DNA from: Selenomonas sp. AE3005
GTDB lineage: Bacteria; Bacillota; Negativicutes; Selenomonadales; Selenomonadaceae
Length of the DNA stretch: 43,960 nt
Reading direction: 5' to 3'
Assembly: GCF_905233635.1 (NCBI RefSeq)
Contig: NZ_CAJODG010000018.1
Coordinates: 1 to 43,960, forward strand
Below are positions 1 to 5,440 of this stretch, piece by piece; positions within the stretch are counted from its first letter, which is position 1; each line of letters opens with the position of its first letter. A model generated the notes under the pieces. That model was not told the origin of the DNA, did not search any database, and worked only from the letters and a program-made list of their open reading frames with translations. Position numbers and translations under genes: made by a program.

Positions 1-114
1 CCCAATAGGAAAATTAGCAAAAATAATAGCATAAAAAGTCCATAATGAGCATATCTTTGTATACGGGTAAAATTTACCGAGAACTTTTTGACACATACGT
101 TGCCGCCACTACGC

Positions 115-150
115 TTTTCATATATGTAATATTACATTATAATATTAGTA
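115..150 (+). promoter_or_regulatory. Promoter of the small toxin mRNA
   Basis: A TTTTCA -35 box (115-120) lies 17 bases before a perfect TATAAT (138-143), which places the RNA start near 150. A TTGACA at 88-93 has no -10 box at the right distance and is probably not used. Confidence 0.7.
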
Positions 151-169
151 TCTCCTTGTGAGAGGAGGT
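150..169 (+). promoter_or_regulatory. 5' hairpin masking the toxin ribosome binding site
   Basis: Bases 150-156 pair with 163-169 (7 pairs, one G-U, 6-base loop). The right arm contains the AGGAGG Shine-Dalgarno sequence, so the folded leader would hide the ribosome binding site. Fst-type toxin mRNAs are known to carry such a 5' helix. Confidence 0.6.
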
Positions 170-176
170 GAACCTT

Positions 177-263
177 TTGTATTCCAAGTTATTCTGGAAC
201 GCCTTAGTTCCACTGGCAGTGGGAATTCTAGTAGCACTGTTTAACTACTGGCTAAACCACTAA
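177..263 (+). CDS. Fst/Ldr-like small hydrophobic toxin peptide (candidate)
   Basis: This is a 28-residue ORF starting with TTG. AGGAGG (163-168) sits 8 bases upstream, an ideal spacing; a GTG at 168 overlaps that site and is unlikely. The peptide is one membrane span: a short aromatic N-terminus (YSKLFW), a hydrophobic core with VPLAVGILVAL, and a polar tail NYWLNH. The P-x(3)-G pattern followed by a C-terminal Trp-Leu resembles the Fst/Ldr superfamily (APIFVGL in Fst, APILAGI in LdrD, quoted from memory). Those peptides insert in the inner membrane and stop growth when overproduced. The mRNA runs from about 150 to the terminator at 280-316. The layout of promoters, direct repeats and two-way terminator matches par of plasmid pAD1. 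Toxicity itself is inference. Confidence 0.7.
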   Translation: MYSKLFWNALVPLAVGILVALFNYWLNH

Positions 264-274
264 AGGTGTGACAG

Positions 275-337
275 GCACAAAAAACCCCCGGCTTTGTGCG
301 ATTGCCGGGGGTTTTTCTAACCTTTTGTATTCCGTAT
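275..337 (-). ncRNA. Candidate antisense RNA antitoxin (RNA II-like)
   Basis: A minus-strand promoter TTGCTT (372-367), 17-base spacer, TACACT (349-344) predicts an RNA starting near 337 and ending at the shared terminator, about 60 nt. Its 5' part (333-319) is complementary to bases 171-185 of the toxin mRNA, because AACCTTTTGTATTCC occurs at both 171-185 and 319-333. That segment covers the Shine-Dalgarno spacer, the TTG start and the next two codons. The terminator loops are also complementary. This is the architecture of RNA II of the par locus, with one repeat instead of two. Confidence 0.65.
280..316. terminator. Two-way terminator shared by toxin mRNA and antisense RNA
   Basis: A perfect 13-bp stem (280-292 with 304-316) closes an 11-base loop, with A-run and T-run arms that make it work in both directions. 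The toxin-strand loop holds UUUG, which fits the YUNR U-turn pattern seen in antisense pairing loops. Confidence 0.85.
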
Positions 338-500
338 GCTTATAGTGTAGCACTCTCCATTAGGAAAAGCAAGTTTTTTTGCAATGATTGCCAGTGCATA
401 ACAACCAAAGCCACCAGCTAACGGGAACTTCTAAGCGCATATCGGAAATTAGCTTTATTGTTGTGGTGGGGAAGTTGCGTTTAGTTGATTCGCGCTAAAT
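334..500. other. Intergenic stretch between toxin locus and NERD gene
   Basis: Apart from the antisense promoter (344-372), no further gene or clear hairpin was seen. Confidence 0.5.
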
Positions 501-1286
501 TTATACTGCTCGATGTTCCTCAAATTCATTTTTGGTCATAGCAGGGTGCTCTAGTATGCACTTTTCCAAGCTATCTTTGATGGCCTCTATTTTTCTAGGT
601 GAGAGATAATGTTTGGGAACATAATTTACAATAAGCGAAGCAATGTACTTGGTATCACCAATCATAGGGGAGGATACCAGGGATATCGTCTTAGTGCTTG
701 GGAAACACACATAGCCTTCTATCCAAGCAGAACATCCTGCCATTTTGAAATACCGGGACAGTATGCTGACATTTCTCTTTAACTGTTTGACAGGGTTTCT
801 TATCTTCTTACTGTATTCTCCACCTTTTTGCCCTACTTTTTCCAGCGTCCATTCATTATCGTCCATATCGCCGACAATTGTCCCGTTGTAGTTCTTGCAC
901 TCGACCAGAAATACGCCATTTTCGCCAACTATGACGAAGTCGCATTCCATCTTTTCATGTACTCTGACATTTCGATAAATGGAATATCTATCCGGCAACA
1001 TGTTGGACAGGCTGCTGACAACCATGGTTTCGCCTCTAGTTCCCGAGGCATATATCTCCCGGCGCTGCCAGAAGAATTTTCCCAGTTGGCCGCCAATACC
1101 AAACATGAACATATAGATTAACATGTCGGAAAAATTTGGCCTAATGCCGTTGGACATGTCGACAATAAAACTTAGAAAATGGATGAGGCCATAGGCAGAC
1201 GTCATATAGGAAAAAATACAGAGAAATAGATATATATCCTTCCACGTTATCCCTAAGGGAACTTTAGAGTTATGAATATTGGCCAT
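501..1286 (-). CDS. NERD-domain membrane protein
   Basis: A 261-residue protein. Residues about 15-65 form two hydrophobic segments. From about residue 80 a nuclease-related (NERD) domain follows: GTRGETMVVSSL, then ECDFVIVGENGVFLVECKN, where the D, the E and the K of VECKN match the endonuclease-like core of this family. NERD proteins occur alone or fused to helicases and kinases; nuclease activity and a role in DNA processing or defence are assumed but rarely shown. The ATG at 1286 is separated from its AAGGAGG (1320-1314) by 27 bases that contain a perfect 7-bp hairpin (see findings). It is the last leftward gene before the toxin locus and may be cotranscribed with the two genes upstream. 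Confidence 0.8.
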   Translation of the reverse strand: MANIHNSKVPLGITWKDIYLFLCIFSYMTSAYGLIHFLSFIVDMSNGIRPNFSDMLIYMFMFGIGGQLGKFFWQRREIYASGTRGETMVVSSLSNMLPDRYSIYRNVRVHEKMECDFVIVGENGVFLVECKNYNGTIVGDMDDNEWTLEKVGQKGGEYSKKIRNPVKQLKRNVSILSRYFKMAGCSAWIEGYVCFPSTKTISLVSSPMIGDTKYIASLIVNYVPKHYLSPRKIEAIKDSLEKCILEHPAMTKNEFEEHRAV

Positions 1287-1292
1287 ACATTA

Positions 1293-1313
1293 ACGTTGCT
1301 TTAGACGCAACGT
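1293..1313 (-). promoter_or_regulatory. Hairpin between ribosome binding site and start codon
   Basis: ACGTTGC (1313-1307) and GCAACGT (1299-1293) pair perfectly around a 7-base loop. When folded, the AAGGAGG upstream is brought to an effective 6 bases (TAATGT) from the ATG of the NERD gene. Confidence 0.5.
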
Positions 1314-1361
1314 CCTCCTTTCTGCGCAAATAATGTCAGTATTGCGTTAAGTAAAAGCCCT

Positions 1362-2036
1362 TTACTTCACAAAATGAATCAGACTTTCTAGTGAAGGCTT
1401 TTTGTCCTCCTGTTTTACGTCGTGACGATAGTAATACGATGCTTCCCTTAATTGAGCATCATGGCGGATTAAGTCTTCCAGGCCGGCCAGGGAGCCGTTA
1501 TTTACGGGAATTGTCTCTTGGTTTTTGTCCTGTTTGCGCTCAATACGGATGTAGGATACTGGCAGTTCAAAGGTTTTGGCAGAGTCCTGTTCGATGGTCA
1601 AGTTTCTGGCAGAAACCTTTTGGACGACAAAATTGCCATACTCAGCTTCGGCAGAGGCGGATTCTGTCAGGTTAAGCTGGTCGCAGGTTTTAGCGGCATC
1701 ACCATCGCCCAAGGTTTTTAATATGCTCTGCAGGACTTTTCCTGCCTCATTGGCATCCATACTGTTTTCCGCATAGCAAAACAGCAGGGATACCCCCTGA
1801 TTGTAGGAGTTATCAATAAAGGAGAGTTGGCCACCACTGGTCATACGCCATACGGTCTGATATTCCGTAGGGATTTTCTGGAGCTGATGGCTGTCACCTT
1901 CCAGATTTTTATTCAGCGCAGCAATGATGGTATCGGGCTTTTCAAAGCCAGCTAACAGATCTTTTTTATCTGCACCGCAGCCAGTCAGACTGAGGATGAG
2001 AAACAAGACCAGAGGCAGAAATAAATATTTTTTCAT
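1362..2036 (-). CDS. Lipoprotein of unknown function
   Basis: A 224-residue protein beginning MKKYLFLPLVLFLILSLTGC, a textbook lipoprotein signal with lipobox LTGC (lipidated Cys at residue 20). The mature part is polar and charged, with no motif I recognise. AAGGAAGG lies 9 bases upstream of the ATG. It starts 15 bases after the stop of the 2052-2813 gene, so the two probably form an operon and may act together at the envelope. No function can be given. Confidence 0.75.
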   Translation of the reverse strand: MKKYLFLPLVLFLILSLTGCGADKKDLLAGFEKPDTIIAALNKNLEGDSHQLQKIPTEYQTVWRMTSGGQLSFIDNSYNQGVSLLFCYAENSMDANEAGKVLQSILKTLGDGDAAKTCDQLNLTESASAEAEYGNFVVQKVSARNLTIEQDSAKTFELPVSYIRIERKQDKNQETIPVNNGSLAGLEDLIRHDAQLREASYYYRHDVKQEDKKPSLESLIHFVK

Positions 2037-2051
2037 GGTACGATTCCTTCC

Positions 2052-2813
2052 TTAACGGTAAAATTCCACGTGAGAGCTCATACAAGTATCGGAGAGGGCA
2101 ACTCGGAAGGCAACAGCCTTTTCTTTAGTCGTGACACTCGTTTCTTCTTTACCGTCGGCATTGATATAGGTGATTTTGATGAACTGCTCCGGGGTAATTT
2201 CTGCTACAATCTGCCCCGGATAGGGGATGGCTGCCCACTGGTGACGTTCGGGCATTTTCAGATTTATTTGCTTTTTATCGTCGTATTCTATATTGAGCTC
2301 ATCGTAGAAGATGCTATGCCAAAAGTCTGCATCATTGCTTTTTCCATTAGCACTTAAACGGAAGATGCCGTCCTGTTTATCACCAAATGGCTTCAGTACT
2401 TCAATGCCCATATCGCCGTTGGCACTGCCCAAGGAAGCTTTATTGGGGAAGATGTTCTTAATGACTACTTTTGAGGCGTAGGTAGCAGGCTTGCAAACGA
2501 AAATTTCCAGTTTTTGAGGCATATCCACGGTAGCAAACAACTGACCATCGCCTTTGCCAAGGAACAGGTTTATTTCCGACATTAAAACCATATAAACCGG
2601 GGACTCAATGGCTGGCCGGGGCAGATTATCCATACGTTCATGTTGTACCGCGTCCATGGTGGCCATGCCGTAAGGGGCTTTCTGTGGATTATCGTAATCA
2701 TCAGAGCTGCCGTCAGACAGGAGATGACACAGGAGCAACAACAGTATTATGGCAAGCAGCGCCGTCCGCTTAGGATGCTGTTTCATCTTATTTATCATCT
2801 GTTCTTTATCCAT
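2052..2813 (-). CDS. Membrane-anchored protein of unknown function
   Basis: A 253-residue protein with a short basic N-terminus, one hydrophobic segment (about residues 17-33, ALLAIILLLLLCHLL) and a large extracytoplasmic domain of about 215 residues. The segment ends near a Cys (LLLLCHLL), but no good lipobox is seen, so a single-pass anchor is preferred. The soluble part has no recognised motif. It is followed closely by the lipoprotein gene on the same strand. Function unknown. Confidence 0.7.
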   Translation of the reverse strand: MDKEQMINKMKQHPKRTALLAIILLLLLCHLLSDGSSDDYDNPQKAPYGMATMDAVQHERMDNLPRPAIESPVYMVLMSEINLFLGKGDGQLFATVDMPQKLEIFVCKPATYASKVVIKNIFPNKASLGSANGDMGIEVLKPFGDKQDGIFRLSANGKSNDADFWHSIFYDELNIEYDDKKQINLKMPERHQWAAIPYPGQIVAEITPEQFIKITYINADGKEETSVTTKEKAVAFRVALSDTCMSSHVEFYR

Positions 2814-3066
2814 AATTCACCTCATAAAAATCGCAAAAGCAAAGGGTGGTAAAAGCTAATATTGTCCGTAGACATGATACGCGGCAAGGTGTACAAACGC
2901 CCATTGTAACAGCAGAGCTGCTTCTGTTTTTTACAGCATGCTTTCCATCCTGACTTTCCAGCCGTTGGTGCTGTGGTCATACATTAGAATCTTTCACAGG
3001 CAGAAATTAAACCAGCGGTGTCAGGGCATCCCCACAGCACCGCTGGCAACGCAGTATCCCTTTATT
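2814..3066. other. Intergenic stretch with an inverted repeat
   Basis: CCAGCGGTG (3012-3020) and CACCGCTGG (3038-3046) form a 9-bp stem. On the minus strand it is followed by TTTAATTT, so it may be a weak terminator for the gene ending at 3067. Nothing else was recognised. Confidence 0.4.
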
Positions 3067-3627
3067 TTATATCCTCTTCAGCATCCAGCGAACAAATAGA
3101 TTTTTTTCCTTGATTGGTATGTGTTTATATTTAGCAGGAACGTCCTTATTCTCTGTTATGCAAAGCACATCCCCATCAATATATACATATCCCCAAGTAC
3201 TTGCACAAAGGTCTTCATAAAAACCATCTTCCTTGTGTCCTACCCATGCAAATTTACGATAATCCTTTACAGCACCCTTATTATGAAAAAGATCTGATTC
3301 GTAGCCTTCACTTGCATAGCCAATTTCAAGGAATTCATCTCCAACCGCAAATTCGGAAGTTGATGATGGTGTCACCACTATCCCTTTAAGTTCATAAGGA
3401 TCAAAAAGTTCGCTGTTTGGCTGAATATCAATGACTGTTCCTACACCTATTTCATGTACCTTTCCATACACCACATCTGACACCGGTTCAGATTTTATCA
3501 CCTGCCATCTGCCTATAAATGGTGCTACTTCCGGTTTCACGCCGCTGCTTTCCCCCGCCCAGCAGCTTACAGCAGTGCAAGCCATAGTAACCATACACAC
3601 CAGCAAAGACAAAAATAACTTCTTCAT
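3067..3627 (-). CDS. Secreted protein of unknown function (leader-sharing pair, member 1)
   Basis: A 186-residue protein starting at the ATG at 3627. The frame is open up to 3693, but the signal peptide (MKKLFLSLLVCMVTMACTAV, cleavage probably after SCWA) starts here and GGAAGGGAG sits just upstream. The mature part of about 160 residues is small and acidic, with no recognised domain. The 57 bases before the start are nearly identical to those before the 3733-4275 gene, though the mature proteins do not look alike. Probably secreted or periplasmic. Confidence 0.65.
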   Translation of the reverse strand: MKKLFLSLLVCMVTMACTAVSCWAGESSGVKPEVAPFIGRWQVIKSEPVSDVVYGKVHEIGVGTVIDIQPNSELFDPYELKGIVVTPSSTSEFAVGDEFLEIGYASEGYESDLFHNKGAVKDYRKFAWVGHKEDGFYEDLCASTWGYVYIDGDVLCITENKDVPAKYKHIPIKEKNLFVRWMLKRI

Positions 3628-3633
3628 AACATG

Positions 3634-3690
3634 CTCCCTTCCGCCGCTGTCGCTGGCGGCACAAACATAATAAAAGCAAAAGTGCGACAC
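3634..3690 (-). repeat. Duplicated leader, copy 1
   Basis: This stretch is almost identical to 4285-4338; about 6 bases differ over roughly 65 when the two are aligned up to the ATG. Minus-strand GCCGCC...GGCGG arms can form a hairpin just before the ribosome binding site. TATTAT further upstream could be a -10 box. Confidence 0.75.
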
Positions 3691-3732
3691 CACATCACAG
3701 CATATACATCTTGGAAATATGTACCGCCAAAG

Positions 3733-4275
3733 TCAGTATGTTAGCAATGGCGCTTTTTCTACATCGACCCCAGCTTCCATATATTCTAGGGTCTTAAATA
3801 AAATAATTACATAGGGATGAAGAACAAAATCAACCTTCGAATAATCAAAATTGTAATGTCTTATCCTACACGGCTCTAAAACATCAAACTGCTCTTCACT
3901 AGCAGCAAAAAGCTCTTCCATGCCAATATTATCCCAATCATCGCGCTTAGCATAAGGCGAAGTACTTTTCACGTAGTACACAAACCATACGGTAGGATTA
4001 TTTGCACGATTTAGAAATATATATTTTGTGTATTCACCGTTCCAAATAACAGGAACTATATACCTTTTCCAGCTAGTGTTGTTATATTCCACAGGTGAAC
4101 TTTTGATATTGGCAAAATCAGTATATACATCTAAATCTCCCCGAAGTACGAGGAAGCCATTTTTGGGATCAACTTTACTGAAAAACACATGCACATATTC
4201 AGCAGACACATAATTGCTATAACTGCAAAACAACAGTGATAACAACAGGCAAACCATCCCCATCCGCTTTTTCAT
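3733..4275 (-). CDS. Secreted protein of unknown function (leader-sharing pair, member 2)
   Basis: A 180-residue protein from the ATG at 4275. An upstream GTG at 4338 in the same frame is possible but has a badly placed ribosome binding site. The signal peptide is MKKRMGMVCLLLSLLFCSYS, with likely cleavage after YVSA. The mature part is rich in Tyr, Trp and Asp and has no recognised domain. Its leader is a near copy of the one at 3634-3690, so the two genes are probably expressed alike. Function unknown. Confidence 0.65.
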   Translation of the reverse strand: MKKRMGMVCLLLSLLFCSYSNYVSAEYVHVFFSKVDPKNGFLVLRGDLDVYTDFANIKSSPVEYNNTSWKRYIVPVIWNGEYTKYIFLNRANNPTVWFVYYVKSTSPYAKRDDWDNIGMEELFAASEEQFDVLEPCRIRHYNFDYSKVDFVLHPYVIILFKTLEYMEAGVDVEKAPLLTY

Positions 4276-4284
4276 AACGAACTC

Positions 4285-4338
4285 CCTTCCGCCGCTGTCG
4301 CTGGCGACACAAACATAATAAAAACAAAGGTGCGACAC
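4285..4338 (-). repeat. Duplicated leader, copy 2
   Basis: Partner of 3634-3690. Read as protein, both leaders give a similar string (CFYYVCxASDSGGRE in frame with the gene), but the match is equally good at base level, so a shared promoter or RNA element explains it as well as a coding role. Confidence 0.75.
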
Positions 4339-4368
4339 TCCTTCGTTTAAATCAACCTGTTTCCTGAG

Positions 4369-4725
4369 CTATTCATTTCCTTTCTTCAGCTTTAGCTCTT
4401 CCTTTTTCAGTTCCTGCCGGGTACAAAATTCCTCAAGACGGCGATAATAATATGCAAAAAACAGAATCACCATCAACGTACCCAAAAGTCTTAAATCAAG
4501 GGAAACGGCATCTACCAAAGCCCCCACAACACCTAAGCTTGCCCACATCACCTTAAATTGCTCTTTTTCAGCGCGCAATTTTATATATTTTTTCTCATCA
4601 AACGAACCATCTTTACCATGTTCTCTTACAAGACGGTGTGTCCAAATAGCAATTACAAAAAGAACTAGTACATACGCAGTTATGATAAAGCATGGGTTCT
4701 TCAGAAAATTCAGTTCCATTTCCAC
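4369..4725 (-). CDS. Small two-span membrane protein
   Basis: About 118 residues. One hydrophobic segment lies at about 12-28 and a second region at about 62-92 (two short stretches, or one long span ending AYYYRR). The charged C-terminus, rich in Glu and Lys (ELKKEELKLKKGNE), probably lies in the cytoplasm. The start is either GTG at 4725 or ATG at 4719; GGGGAAG lies 4 or 10 bases before them. No family recognised. It sits between two secreted-protein genes on the same strand. Confidence 0.6.
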   Translation of the reverse strand: MEMELNFLKNPCFIITAYVLVLFVIAIWTHRLVREHGKDGSFDEKKYIKLRAEKEQFKVMWASLGVVGALVDAVSLDLRLLGTLMVILFFAYYYRRLEEFCTRQELKKEELKLKKGNE

Positions 4726-4752
4726 TTTTCTTCCCCAACAACAGCTGCCTGT

Positions 4753-5274
4753 CTACGAAGCCCACTCACAAATAAAGCCAAAGTTTTGCACGCCATAGAA
4801 GGAATCTCCGGCACACTCCCCGTCAGGTCTTATGTCATTCCATTCACCTTTGGAGGCGTGAGCATTGGGATTTCTAAAGTTATACATCATCAGCACGTGT
4901 TCACCGCTTTGCAAATTTTGTTCCCATGCACCGCAGTAGTTATCCGGCTGACCCGGTGCCCAATTTGTATACCTTATTTTTTCATACGGTTGTACCCAAT
5001 ACCATTCCCAGCCTCTGTTGTAGTCGTGCATTCCTCCCAGCCAGTAACAATTCATAATTCCTAGCACGCTCTCCACAAATTGCTGTTCCTCTGCCGATTC
5101 AATAGCTGCCAGATTTCCGCCTAAAGCCCAGCAATACTGCTGTGCCTGCACCCAGTCTAACGGTATATCAAATACTTCATAGTGATGACCGTTGAACTCA
5201 TGGCGTTCGGCACTGACAACATTTGTCATCAGCAAGCACATCATAGCGATAAAAACAGCTGCCAACTTTCTCAT
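4753..5274 (-). CDS. Secreted C-type lectin fold protein
   Basis: A 173-residue protein from the ATG at 5274 (AAAGGAG upstream). The frame is open to 5505, but the signal peptide MRKLAAVFIAMMCLLMTNVVSA marks the true start. The mature part is one C-type lectin domain: YEVFDIPLDWVQAQQYCWALGGNLAAIESAEEQQFV, a YWLGG strand, a WAPGQPDN loop and a final GFICEW. W-x-x-G-x-P-D-N is the hallmark region of the fold. The usual Ca-binding EPN or QPD set is only partly visible (QPDN present), so sugar binding is possible but unproven. Bacterial proteins of this fold often bind surfaces or host glycans. Its promoter spacer is a run of 13 A (see findings). Confidence 0.8.
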   Translation of the reverse strand: MRKLAAVFIAMMCLLMTNVVSAERHEFNGHHYEVFDIPLDWVQAQQYCWALGGNLAAIESAEEQQFVESVLGIMNCYWLGGMHDYNRGWEWYWVQPYEKIRYTNWAPGQPDNYCGAWEQNLQSGEHVLMMYNFRNPNAHASKGEWNDIRPDGECAGDSFYGVQNFGFICEWAS

Positions 5275-5313
5275 AAACAATTCGACTCCTTTCGCCTCGC
5301 TTTGCTGTCCACT

Positions 5314-5341
5314 AGTATAGCATTTTTTTTTTTTTGCACAA
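5314..5341 (-). promoter_or_regulatory. Promoter with 13-A spacer tract
   Basis: On the minus strand TTGTGC (5341-5336) and TATACT (5319-5314) are 16 bases apart. Thirteen of those spacer bases are A (T at 5323-5335 on the plus strand). It is followed by the lectin gene start at 5274. Confidence 0.6.
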
Positions 5342-5389
5342 GACACTTTAAGAATATTTAGATGGTTTGTGCAACTCAGTTCACATACG

Positions 5390-5431
5390 AAAAAAAGAGA
5401 ACATACCTCAACTTTCTTTGGGTATGTTCTC
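5390..5431 (-). terminator. Terminator of the LevR-type regulator gene
   Basis: GAGAACATACC (5397-5407) pairs with GGTATGTTCTC (5421-5431). On the minus strand a T-run follows at 5396-5390. Confidence 0.85.
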
Positions 5432-5440
5432 ATTTCTGTA

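Larger units (their letters stand above)
171..333. repeat. 15-bp direct repeat flanking the toxin gene
   Basis: AACCTTTTGTATTCC is found exactly at 171-185, over the toxin start codon, and at 319-333, just past the terminator. Because the two RNAs converge, the repeat gives them a second region of full complementarity besides the terminator. Confidence 0.9.

Noticed and set aside
88..93. TTGACA as the toxin -35 box
   Set aside because: No -10 box at 16-18 bases; TTTTCA at 115-120 pairs with TATAAT at the ideal distance.
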